Shown here: positions 22,267 through 33,400 of the stretch, piece by piece
How positions within the stretch are numbered: the first letter of the stretch is position 1
How the letters are laid out: each line of letters begins with the position of its first letter
Assembly: GCA_900074885.1 (NCBI GenBank)
Contig: FJUW01000045.1
Location: forward strand, 310,001 to 374,000
Direction of reading: 5' to 3'
Length of the DNA stretch: 64,000 nucleotides
Origin: Rhynchosporium graminicola
Lineage: Eukaryota > Ascomycota > Leotiomycetes > Helotiales > Ploettnerulaceae
Program-made: the position numbers and the translations under genes
Notes under the pieces: model-generated
Database searches by the model: none
What the model was told of the DNA's origin: nothing
The model's input: the letters and a program-made list of their open reading frames with translations, nothing else

Positions 22267-25200
22267 ATGATGGATGAGTCGAGGAGGGGAAAGACTATCA
22301 AGTCAGCATTTGATAGTACTACATTCGAGGCAGATGTGTCGATACATGTCGAGCGTAAGGTTGGGTCTGCAACTATCTCGCCATCTGGACGAGATGTTGC
22401 ACTTGCTTCGTAAGTCCTACAGCAAGAACATTGTTGAGAAGATGCTGATAGCTTGAAGTACTGATGGCCTCGATATAATTGACCTTGATCATCCACTCAA
22501 CCCTCCTCGTCATCTTCGCCATGGACTCCCTTGGCTGGTTGCGGATGTGCAGTGGTCCCCCTTCGCTGCACGGGAGAACTGGGTCGTCAGTACAGCAAAC
22601 CAGAAAGCATTAGTATGGAACTTGAACATGCCGGAAGATTCCTCTCAAGGAGCTATCGAACACACGCTACATGGGCATACAAGAGCGATTACGGACATCA
22701 ATTTCTCGGCACATCATCCTGATATGCTTGCAACATGCGCCGTGGATGGTTACGTGCACTGTTGGGACTTGCGGCGACCAAGGAAACCGGTCCTTACATT
22801 CTGTGATTGGTTCGCTGGTGCTACTCAGGTCAAATACAATCGGCAGGACTCGCACATACTAGCGTCTTCCCATGATAGATGGCTCAGGATCTGGGATGAT
22901 CGGAAGGGAGCTGCGCCAATGAGGTCTATCAATGCTCACGAGTCGAAGATTTACGGCGTTGACTGGAATCGAACAAGATCCACGGGTATCGTGACATGTT
23001 CTTTGGATAAAAGTATCAAGTTCTGGAACTATACAAATGATGTAGATGAGCCCGAACGAATTATCAGAACTGATTTCCCAGTTTGGCGAGCTCGACACAC
23101 TCCTTTCGGTTGGGGCGTTTTAGCCATGCCACAAGATGCTCCTGGAAAACTTCATCTCTACGATCGCCGCTTGGGAACCAATGATCATGATTCCTTTTCA
23201 AGGGCCATCACGACGTTTCCTGGGCACCGTGAATGCAAAGTCAAAGAGTTCTTATGGAGGAGTCGTGGCAATATTACAGATGGGGGTATTGACAATCGAG
23301 AGTTTCAACTGGTTTCTTGGGGCGAAGACAACCAGTTGAGATTGCAGCATGTAGACCCAGAAAGCCTCGAAGGGGTGGGGTTTGTCAAAGGGACTCAGGT
23401 CAAAAAAAAGCTAATTGTCACACGTAAAGGCGCCACTTATAAGACATTTCGAACCGTAGACACTACTGGAACGGAAAAGAGGGCTGCCACAATTACGGGA
23501 CCTCGACCTGGAAGCTCCGGCTTGAAAATTAGTGCTTTGAGTGCTGGAATGAAAAAGCTCAATTTGCCACATGCTTTACGAAATAACTTGAGCCTGCGAG
23601 CGCCTGCTATGAAGTGTAAGGAGAAAATAAGTAAACAGGATGAGCAAAATCAGAACCAGATAGGCTGGATGAGTGGCATCAAGTTCACAGCTCGGGGTGA
23701 AAATAGCGCGGTTCAAAAGCGGCCTTCTTCGAGACGTTTGTCTCTTCTCAATCCGGAATTCGAGGAAGATGGAGATTGGGACCAGCCAGAGACGCTGCAT
23801 GATGAGATAATTCGTATTCATGAACAACTGCCCAAAATTTCATTTGACGATGTCAACATGGATAAGAGAACAGTTGTGGCTTCGATGAATGGACCATGGG
23901 GGGATGATGGGGATGCAATCTACATAACAGTGACCATAGTGTTTCCAGAGCACTATCCTGAGCTGAAAGCGCCAAGCTTCACTTTGGGAAAGACTTCGCG
24001 CATGTCGAATGATGTGTATGTCAAATTAAAGAAGGAGGTACAACAGATTGCAGCTGGATTCATATCACGTAAACAAGGATGTCTTGAGGCAGCTCTGTGC
24101 TACCTCCTGGGTGAAGTGGATCTGGAGACTAGCACAACATTCTTCAAGGACGTTGATGATTTGGACGATGATATGGATGCTCTCGCAGACGAAAGTTCTA
24201 GCGACGATGACGTTGACGACGTTCCAGCAGTAATAGCATCCCAGGAGATTGGACCTTCTCCAGCAGACGATGGGCCACCAAGAAGCACAAATGCAACAGT
24301 GCCTTTACCCCGACTGTGTGGAGCTCGTTTCGCCGCAAATGGCAAACTAGTGTCCTTCTTCCCTCCCAAGGAAGACAAGATAAAGTCACTTTTGGAAACT
24401 TTGGTCGCAAAGAACAACGCGCGCTCGAAAGGCGACCCGCTATTCGAAACGTTTGGCCGACTCAATAATAATACTTCGCCTGTACCTCGAATCAAAACGA
24501 TGTCGCTCATATCAGAGAGCAAGACAGACTCTGATGCTTCTGACGATTCTGATGTATCTTCTTCCAGCGACTCTGATTCTTCTCATTTCCGGACCCCTAG
24601 GTTCCCCATGTCAGACTATTTTCGTAGACCTGGTCGGCGACTGTATCGAAGGGGCTCGCCAACTGTCCTGTCTCAGAAATCTAGTGCTGCTGGCACTGGA
24701 ACGGGTACGGGGACTGGCACCGGTACTGGGATCGGAAGGACACGATCACTGAAGCCAAAAAATATCATCTGCCTGCACAACGTTAATGATTTTCTGCCAT
24801 CGAGACCTGAGCTTGCAGAAGATTATGCTATCTTTGGGGAAGGACCAGATGTCTGTGAGCAGAACGCTGAGGCTGCTGAAAAGCATGGGTGCAACGATCT
24901 GGCAGATGTCTGGAGATATGCTGCAATGCTTCTACACAACGAGGTGCCCCTCGAAGTTTTGGACCAGACACATCGGCGGGAGCCAATCCTTGTTATTGCC
25001 AAGGATGCTGTCAGGCGAAATCGCAGTAACAGCAGCTCTGATAGTGGTCTTGATCTTTCTTACGACTTTCGCAGTCGACAAAACAGTTTGTCTGGTAGAG
25101 TTAAGTGGGGGAACAATCCCCTTGCGAAACATCTGATCGAGGATCTTTTCAACCATTTTGAGCGTCTTGCAGATGTCCAAATGCTGGCAATGTTGTCATG

Positions 25201-26710
25201 TGTGTTCAGCGAACCACTTGCAAAGGATGCAGCCTCGCACGCTGAGCTCTTCATGACGATGCCTCAGACTCCGATATCTATGAAAACTCCAGCATTCTCG
25301 CTTGACTATTTTCCGACTGATGCTGCCGCATGGAGTATGTATCAGAAAACACCCATACACTCGGTGATCTCTACACCCAAATTATCACATACACCGTCTG
25401 GACTGTATGGGTCAGTCGGATCTTCGACCGGTGCTTGGGGTAGCGATCCTACCTCGGCATCCTACTCGTGCGGAGAGACACCACCCTCAATCTCAAATCG
25501 CCCAAGCTCCGAGTATCTCAATCAGCAGACCCAGAGTCTATCCACGTCCCCTGAGAACCCACGCAGCTTTCGCCGAGCCAACTCAAGTATTGCTCAAAGT
25601 TTTGCTGCGAGCTTTTCTCGACCGTTCGCAACTACAGCCTCGTCATCGCCTCCACATCCTCCTCCCAGCCGGAAACGACCGAGTCCAGTGGAAAGTATGC
25701 TTAGTTCCATAGCTCCTAGTGCAGTAACCTGGGGTAACACGACTTTCCTTGGAAGTGTGAAAGAACAAGCTATCGCCGAAAGATCCTCGTATTCCGATGA
25801 CGAAAGTACAAAGGATGACTGGAAGCCGTCCTTCTGTACGGGAATCAGCCTTACCATGGAGAATCAGAATGCTTTCGATGACGAGGGCTGTATGAGCACT
25901 CCACTCCTGGATGTCAGTCATGCGGCTCTGTATGCTAGCTACCGCAGAATGTATGCCGAGTTACTCTACTTTTGGGGTCATCCTCTGGCAAGGCTCGAAG
26001 TATTGAAGTTCAATGGACTGAAAGACTATTTCACCCAGCATGTAGAGCCGGAGAAAAAGCTCGTCGCAGCATCCCTCCTCTCTGATGATACACATACCCT
26101 GAACCACGACTCATCGCCTCCGTCCCCAATCATCCTTGGCAAGAAGGATGCTCAAATCAAACTCCCACCAGCGCCGTTCCCTGAGCAAGGACTCGATGTT
26201 ACAGGCTACTGTCTCAAGCATGATACTCGTCTTGAACCTCTTATTGGCAGCAACTTTGGAGGTGCCGTAGGTCGTTGTGAGAAGTGTAAGACTACACAAC
26301 GTCAGTTACGCTGCACAATCTGTATGGAGCCAATAAGTGCACTCTTCACACCCTGCCTTTCATGTGGTTGCGCGACACACGAAGACTGCCTATCAGAATA
26401 CCACTCTTCTGGGAGTTCAATGTGCGCTGGAGGTTGTGACTGCGATTGCGGAGATAAAGCGGGAGCTGGGGTTGTGGAGGGCTGGGAAGTGATGATGGAT
26501 GCCATCGAAAGGCTAAGAAATCTTGACAAGCATGCGTCAAAAGGGATGAAGGAGAAGCAAGATCTAGAAGACTGGGACGTGAGTGCCGATTGGGAAGCAG
26601 CTCAGATACCGACTGGTGGTCTGGAAAGAGGATATTCGACACTCAGCAAGAGGCTGAGAACTGGAGACTGGGGCAAGAAGCCGAGCAGTCTTAGAGACGA
26701 GAACGTGTGA
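22267..26710 (+). CDS. SEA3: SEA/GATOR2 complex subunit Sea3/Mtc5 (WDR59 homologue)
   Basis: Exons 22267-22409 and 22459-26710 give about 1464 residues. The order of domains is diagnostic: an N-terminal WD40 propeller (about residues 60-380, with repeats ending CWDLR, IWDDRK, KFWN), an RWD domain (about 480-600; FPEHYPELKAPSF), a long Ser-rich linker, and a C-terminal RING-like zinc module (about 1321-1373: CEKC, CTIC, CLSCGCATHEDCL, CDCDCGD). In yeast Sea3 and in animals WDR59 this set belongs to SEACAT/GATOR2, which activates TORC1 at the vacuole or lysosome in response to amino acids. The intron (22410-22458) has a GTAAGT donor and an AAG acceptor and joins ALAS to TDGLDIIDLD in phase. I chose the ATG at 22267; a second Met follows directly. 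A Gly-Thr dipeptide tract is encoded at 24692-24736. Confidence 0.92.
24692..24736 (+). repeat. Gly-Thr coding tract inside SEA3
   Basis: Seven Gly-Thr dipeptides in a row, written with varied codons (GGC, GGA, GGT, GGG and ACT, ACG, ACC), lie in the linker between the RWD and zinc domains. Confidence 0.7.
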
Positions 26711-26846
26711 TTTGCCAAGGTGGTGTGTTGTTTAGTGTAATGTCCTCAATATCAAAGAACTTTCAAAACTGAATTCAGCGGCGCGTTCTTCTCCTCAGCA
26801 ACCAACAAACTTGCCAAACACCACACACACATCACATATTATTGAA

Positions 26847-27520
26847 ATGGCAATTGAACAATCAAAGGTAGGCTTTGAATATCTTGAAGAACTTTCCCTA
26901 TCTTTAACAACTTCATACTAATCAATATCGATATTATGATTATTGTTATTGTTTTTGATACTGAAGTTCACCTTTGTTTGATCTGAGTTAGTTTCTAACA
27001 CGTGTGATAGAAGCAAGGCGCCCCAGGTGCAAGAGGCAAAGCCGGCCTCGCAAACCAGCAGGCCAAGAAAGCGAAGAAGCTGCAGAAGAAGAGGGCGGGG
27101 AAGAGAAGAGGAGGGGGAAAGAAGGAGTTGGAGGCTCCCAAGAATCGGGATGAGTCCCACACATCATTCAGTCAATCATCTGCCTTAAAGCCATCTCCTG
27201 GTCTCAAGTTCAATTTGGTAAAAAAAAAATGCGAATAAATGTTGCTAACGACGATATCTAAATAGGCAGGAAGCGGACTCGCACGCGAGTCGAGAGGATT
27301 TTGGTCGGCGTCCGAATCATCTCGGTTTGGAGGGAGGAGCGGTTCGCGGGGGAGGCGGAGAGGCAGAGGATTCTGCGGACGCGGGAGGTGGAGGAGGAGG
27401 ATGAGACGAGAGATTGGGAGTTGGATGGGGAGGATGGTTGGGTCGAGGGCCCAGAGTTGCAAAGAGCAGCAGCCTCCGGTGTTTCTTCTAGTAATGTCCC
27501 AGGAGATATTTACGACATGA
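26847..27520 (+). CDS. Small Lys/Arg-rich protein, unknown; last exon frame uncertain
   Basis: Exons 26847-26867, 27011-27217 and 27266 onward. The first two exons read MAIEQSK then KQGAPGARGKAGLANQQAKK and a run of Lys/Arg/Gly (KKLQKKRAGKRRGGGKK), which suggests a nuclear or nucleolar nucleic-acid-binding protein; that is inference only. After the second intron (GTAAAA donor, AATAG acceptor) three frames are open because the DNA is GC- and purine-rich. Phase-keeping splicing gives an Arg/Gly/Ser-rich end stopping at 27520 (160 residues). Another frame ends more naturally, ...VPGDIYDMNIDL, with a TGA at 27532-27534, but needs a different splice. I do not recognise the family. Confidence 0.4.
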
Positions 27521-28280
27521 ATATTGACTTGTGACCCTAGATAGTACCTGACCTTTTGTCCAGCATGGCCGAAGACAGATCTTTCAAGACTCGAATTCTC
27601 AGGGTCTATAATGAAGTGATTGAGGTGCTAAACCTGGCACGGTAGCCCTTAGTAATGTCCTAGGAGATCCTGACGAAATTAATATTGATTTGCGACCCTA
27701 GACAGTACTTATCCTATTTTCCTTCAGCGCCGAAGACGAAATTTTCCAATACCCAAATTCACAGGCTTTGTAATCAAGTGATTTAGATGCGAAACCTGGT
27801 ACAGTCGCCTCAAGTGATGTGCTGGGATATTCTCAGGGCTTTACTATCGAGTCGCGAGATTGCATTTTACCTGGCCTGTTATCCATCATCGCTGAAGACG
27901 AAGCTTCCAAGGCTCAAGTTTTCGGGATTTGTAATGAAGTGATTGAGATAAAAGACATGGCACGATCGCCTCAGTACTGTCCTGGGATTTCTCATGACTT
28001 GACACTTGAGTCGTGAGTTTTGTTTTACCTAGCCAGTTCTTGATCCTCGCAGAAGACGAAATTATCAGCCTGGAATTCTCGGCTTTTACATTCAAGGAAC
28101 AGAGAAGCCAAATCTGGCACGGTCGTCGCTAGTCATGTGCTGGGATACTCTTTTTCCTTTAATATCACGTTGTGATATTGTATCTAACATCGCCAGTTCT
28201 GGATCATCGCTGACGATGAATTTGCCTAGCCTCGAATTCTCAACATGTATAGTGAAGGGGCTGAAAAGCCACAAACAGGC
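27491..28280 (+). repeat. Five-copy imperfect tandem repeat, period about 160 bp
   Basis: Units begin near 27491, 27652, 27814, 27974 and 28132 (spacings 161, 162, 160, 158). Each starts with a variant of GTAATGTCCTAGGAGAT, carries (G)CTGAAGACGAA-like sequence about 80 bp in, then GTAATGAAGTGATTGAG, and ends with CCTGGCACGGTCGCC-like sequence. The first unit overlaps the 3' end of the Lys/Arg-rich gene. Divergence rises along the array and the fifth copy stops next to the 3' end of the GNAT gene. Confidence 0.75.
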
Positions 28281-28286
28281 GGAAAG

Positions 28287-29026
28287 TTACACATCAAAAC
28301 AAGCTTTAGGCCTCTCAACCTCCCAAAGAATAATCGACCGCCACTCCATCACCTTCGTCTCCGGATTTGGTGCCTCGAAGGCCTTCTCAACCAACCCCTT
28401 CCTCTTGAATCCAGCTTTCTGCACGACCCTCTGGCTCGCCATATTTCCCGGCTCTGTACCAGCATTCAATTTCTCCTTCTGCATTTTCCCTACACAGTAA
28501 TCAGCCTCAGTACTCATTACCCACATCATAGTATGTCTAGAAAATGGAAGTCGCCTACTCTCACTAGTCCAGTAATAATCAACAAGCGCCTTCAAAGCTT
28601 CAGGAGCATATCCTTTCCCTCGATGAGCTGCAAGAATACCATAGCCGATCTCGGCTGCCTCTCCATCTTCCGAGACACGAATGATTCCCATCCCACCTAT
28701 GTAGATAGCTGGTTCTGCACCGGTGGGTCGCAACATGATGGCGTACATTTCCATCCATGGCTTCTCGTCTGATTGCATACGAGATATCAATTTTGCTCTG
28801 GTATCTTCCAAGCCTCTTGGGCCAACGTCGCTTCTGTACAAAATGAGTTTTCGTAATTGGAATGGATAATTGGCAAATCTGGAAAGTGGATATAGCTAAT
28901 ATGTTGAACTTACGACCATTTCGATACACTTTCGTCAGAGTTCAAGGCATGATATCCCTCTAAGTGATCTTCAACATTCAGAAGCTGTAGCCACAATCGG
29001 TCTGAATGGACGGGGTACTTTTCCAT
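28287..29026 (-). CDS. GNAT N-acetyltransferase (RimJ/RimL type)
   Basis: Exons 29026-28914 and 28833-28287 (GTAAGT donor, ACAG acceptor) give 219 residues. The start MEKYPVHSDRLWLQLLNVEDH is the usual beginning of Acetyltransf_3 proteins, with a first strand then a helix. The core has IYIGGMGIIRV, AEIGYGILAAHRGKGYAPEAL (acetyl-CoA loop RGKGYA) and, near the end, NMASQRVVQKAGF, the standard GNAT motif B. The RimJ/RimL group modifies N-terminal amines or small molecules. No substrate can be assigned. The 3' end nearly touches the decayed tandem repeat array on its right-hand copy. Confidence 0.85.
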
Positions 29027-29636
29027 TTTAGATCCAGCTAATTGTATGGATTAAGAATGATTTTACAATGATTTATACCTTCGTGTATACACAGGTTGAA
29101 GAATCTTTCATTGTCATGTGAAGGAAACAATGAGGGGTGCTGTACCCCAAGCCTTTTGATGTTGCCTAGCTGTTTTTCCGAGTCACGATTACAAAAGCTC
29201 TAGATTTGTGGTCCTCAACTCCATTAAGTCATCCGCCGAGGCCAGAAGAGGAAGGTGGATTGTTTGTCATGGCAGCCCTCCATCGGTTCTTGCGCATGAG
29301 CAATTGATAGTAATGGAAGTCTCTGTCCAGGCAAAGCCGATGGCAAACTCAGTAGAATTCCGGGTAGTCACGTGATTTTATTTTCTTGAAGTGGTAAGTG
29401 CCCATGCCATGCAAAAATGCCATAAGACCCAAGTATTTCTGGGCAATTGCTTGGGAACAACAGAAAGGCGCTGTATTGGTTTTGTACAAACAAGCCGCCC
29501 TAGGACTACTGCAACTATCGCCTTGTTCATGCTGGCGGCCGCAAGAGAGCCCAAGAGGTCCCGCAGAATCCCTCAAATCAATGCTCCATCCATTTTCCCA
29601 TGTCCGAAGTCTTCCGCTGCTACGCTTGCAGTTCCC
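29027..29636. other. Intergenic region
   Basis: This is the promoter side of the GNAT gene and the 3' flank of NAC beta. Short frames on both strands have no recognisable domain. Confidence 0.5.
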
Positions 29637-30429
29637 TTATTCGACCTTGTCCTCAAATGTCTCACCAGGGACCAAATCTGGAATGTCATCATCATCCTCA
29701 TCGTCGTCCTTCTTGTCTTCACCGCCTTCTTGCTTCTGCATGGATTGGTAGCTCTCGGCCAGCTTTCGGAGGGAGGCGAGGGAGTCAGGGCCGAGTTGGT
29801 TGAGGATACCGGGGACGAGTTCAGTCAACTCTTTGTCTTCACCGTTTCCGTAAATGGCGAAGGTGTTGGATGGAACGGCGGCATGAACTGTGAGGGCAGT
29901 ACATATTAGCAAGGCTAGCCTAGGTTTGCAGTCTCTGTTTGTATCCCATTCGAGACATCAAGCCTGAAAGGTAGACCTGGAGCTTTACCTTTAGGGGCAG
30001 CGAAGTGGATGACGTTTCCGTCAGACTTGAACATGTTGACCTCCTCGATGGCTTGGATAGGCTGGACGTTCAACTTCTTGAGCGCTGTCTGGAGCTTCTT
30101 GTCGTCGACACCGCCAGTCTTGTGCGTCTTCTTGACCTTTCTTCTTGGGGTACCCTTCCCGCTGTCGGCCTCCTGTTAGCACCATCTTAACAGTGTGTTC
30201 GTCCTATCAGTCTCCATATAATGCTCGTATCTGCTTCGATCTGATGGGAAACAACGTACCCTAAATATAAAAGTTAGCTTCAGTCAACAATGCGGAGCTC
30301 TGGGCTCTGGGCCATCTTGGAGCCGCAGCGGAAGCCAGAGCCGCAGAAGGCGATATCCAATCCATCCCAAGGATAGGACTTACCAATTCGTACCGACTGC
30401 TGCATCTTCTTCAACTTTTCCATATCCAT
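29637..30429 (-). CDS. EGD1: Nascent polypeptide-associated complex subunit beta
   Basis: NAC beta binds ribosomes and, with NAC alpha, shields nascent chains and controls targeting to the ER. Exons are 30429-30384, a single G at 30260, 30161-29989 and 29887-29637, giving 156 residues. It reads [27 protein letters not shown], whose basic RRKVKK motif is the ribosome-binding site, then the NAC domain ([44 protein letters not shown]) and an acidic C-terminus. Without the one-base exon the frame is lost: exon 1 is 46 nt, exon 3 is 173 nt and exon 4 is 251 nt, which sum to 470. Both flanking introns have their own good donor, CTAAC branch site and AG. The rest of the gene is ordinary and well conserved. 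Confidence 0.9.
30260..30260 (-). other. Putative one-nucleotide exon of the NAC beta gene
   Basis: On the coding strand the order is GCTAAC, TTTTATATTTAG, then a single G, then GTACGT. The first intron (30383-30261) begins GTAAGT; the second (30259-30162) ends TGCTAACAGGAGGCCGACAG. The spliced codon ATT-GGC-GGG gives the conserved Ile-Gly-Gly before Lys-Gly-Thr-Pro. Confidence 0.7.
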
Positions 30430-33400
30430 GATTGCGGTAGTAAGACCTTCGTCGAAAACCGGAGTATTAAGGTGAGGTGGGAGTTCAGGGGACCGAAATC
30501 GTAGCTACGCCAGCCATTGTCAGCATAATTTCTTCTTCGCAGGCTCGAGAGCCACTATCGGCAGCTTGCGCAGGCATTTAAGATACGCACAGGTGAGTTT
30601 GTTGAGAAGTTCCTGGGACTGCTGTCTCTCGAAGTCGATCACGACGCTTTTGTGCGAGCGCCAGCAACGGTGAAAATTGAGGAATTTAGCCGAGTGTGGG
30701 GAACTTCAACGACGACCTCATCATTCGAGGTCATGTTAAGCAACATACATCCAAATCTCGCAACAAGCACTGATGTCAATTATCCCATTGAATTCAACAC
30801 TTGACCGTCTTCCACTGCCTTGCCGGATCGGATGAACGTTTTCAAGCTCCAACTTGCGCAAAGGTTCATGATGTTGCTATCGTGGACATTCCACTTCTTG
30901 TATTTGAAGAGCATTTACATACTTCCTTTGCCTTTTGCTAGTCTTTGGGACAAGCAGCAGACGTCTAAATAACGCCTCAATGTCCTGGAAGCTCTGGCAC
31001 GTTTGGTATGGCCATACTAGGAATCCAGCGAGCATCATCATAGGACTAGGCTCTTGAATTACTGTTGGACAAGCCCTAGATCAATCGCAAGGAAGCCACT
31101 CATTAGAGGCGCCTCAATGATCAACAGGAGAGCTTTAGATCCTACTAAACTCGATTGCCAAAGTTAGGGACTCCTTCGCCTAGCATTGACGTTCATTTTG
31201 GGTACTGGGTTGTCAGCTTGTATACAGATTGGGTGGGCTACGGCAGAGTTTTATCTTCCTCAGGTATCGACTGCTCCTATCGATGCAGACAGGAATCAGT
31301 CCTACCTTCTAGCGAATTCCGGGAAGACACTGGCCATCTACCAGATCGTACCTTGCAGGCAGACTGCCGCCGTTCACTACAAGGCTGCGATAAGCGTGCA
31401 TGTGATCTTCAATTTCATGAAATAGGTTGATGAGTTAACACATTGTCTCCAGCCATAGAACAACCACTGGAGCATTTTCAGGTTGGTATGATCAACCAGC
31501 TAAAGAAAAAATGCTTCGAGCTCGCAAGGAAACATATGCCCTGGCTTCCAATCACCCATGGCATGGGTATATGTTATCAGCTTCTGGAGGTATGATTCAC
31601 AGTAAACAGTTAATCACAGTCCATGTCTTGATAACTACTCGATCGGCTTTAAAGTCATGTTTTAGTACCTTACAAGGGACTTACTAAGTTTCATGTCACA
31701 ACCACTCGACCCACATTAACCAGCATCCGAAAGCCGGTTTCACACGACCTTCAGCTCGCCAGATGTCCTTCCCAACTTTCACAATGAATCTCCCTGCGCT
31801 ATCTAAAGAGAACGCGGACACTGTTAGCAGGCATCACCCCAATCCTAGAAAAATTGTACGCTTCTTTTAAGTACAAGACCAATTTGGAAACCGGCTGTTG
31901 CAAGCCGTGAAGGAAGGACCAGGGCCACTACAAGCGCATCTCGACGCGATCATCTCATAAATCCGATAACTTGAATCCGCAGGTCCCGAGATGATAATGC
32001 TACGGGTACCAATTTGCCGGTGGCTCGCAAAAATCAGCTTGCCCATCGGCTTCACGGAGCCTCCACTGATTGCAATCCAAGTCACTGCGCTCTATTAGGA
32101 GCGGACCGTCCCCAAGCAAAATCAAACAAGGTCTTGTCTCCTCGGGCCCTCCTGAAGTTGCAAAAGTGGTTTCCCGAAGTCAAGCAAAGCCGATATTCAA
32201 GAATCCCATCACGGGTTACGAGCCATCGCTAAAACCCTAGCCCATGTTTCACCTGATCAAGCTAAACTTGACCACTTGCGTAATCCTAAGTAACGCTCAC
32301 ACCAGTGGTTCGTACTAGTACTGATGTCACTTCCGGGCGCCGAGCTCGTCTCGACCTCCCCAGCCAAAAAAAAAAGAAAGTTCACGCAAGTGCGCGCTTG
32401 ATGGGAAGCTCTTACAAAGAGGCCTCAAACGCTTAGCAAAAAGCAGTGGATGAGACATAACTATAGGATGTGCCAAATTATGTGCTAAAGGATGAGCTGG
32501 CTAGGATTTCTAGGGCAAAGATATGGGTCAGAGCTAGCTCTAATAGTGGCCTTAATCCAAACAGCAACATTTAGCTACAATGAAACCGATTGCGTATAAC
32601 ACATTTACTTGGTAATATATACTACTTATGACGATACAACAACTAACAATAAGCGAAAAACATGCGTCATTGTCATGGGTCTGTCTCATTCGTTAAGGAA
32701 GCACACTTGGTTCCTGGGAATTTTGTCCTCCACAGGCCACAGATTGACATGATTATTCACTGATAAATTCAAATTCTATCTTCTAGTGGTCCGGTCAGTC
32801 CAGAAACATACAGTTAGCTGCTAGTTTCATTTGTTTGGCTTAGGTTCCTTTGCCGAGCTCTGTCAAACCTATCTAAGTCAAGATGCGGTCGTGGTTTACC
32901 CCTAAATTAAGCGAGATATTTTGTTTTTCTATCGAGCCCAGCTTTCATAGCTTAAACACCAGGCCCAGGCTTGAGACATATTTAGTGTCCGCATATTTGG
33001 ACCACTGCAGTAAAAACTTGCCATCAGGGACATTTAACAAATACAAATGATTCTGAGAGTGATTTGTTAAGAAAGGCCGGTATAGTGATTCAAATTCCTG
33101 CAGTTCAGTAACTTCTTCTTGGTCCGAAAACTCAGAGCAAGTCCTAAAACTTGAAATACGACACGAGATTTATTGGCTTTCCGACTTCTTTTTAGCGGTC
33201 CTAGAATCTGACATGCGGCACACAACACTACGCGATAATTGCTCTCTGAACATTAGCATAGTCCAATAAAATCTGCACGACATTCCGAAATCGGCATTCA
33301 ATTTCATGACTGGTGCGAGGTGAAGTCGACGACCTCCATTAGCCCTCGACATGATAGCCTGACTAGAACAACTGTGTCGTACTTCTATCAGGTGTGGAAA

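Noticed and set aside
28138..28772. Plus-strand frames across the GNAT gene
   Set aside because: Opposite-strand shadows; the minus strand has the GNAT motifs and correct splice sites.
31155..31430. Possible MFS fragment (FILGTGLSACIQIGW)
   Set aside because: The similarity is only to a generic membrane segment and no neighbouring exon supports it.
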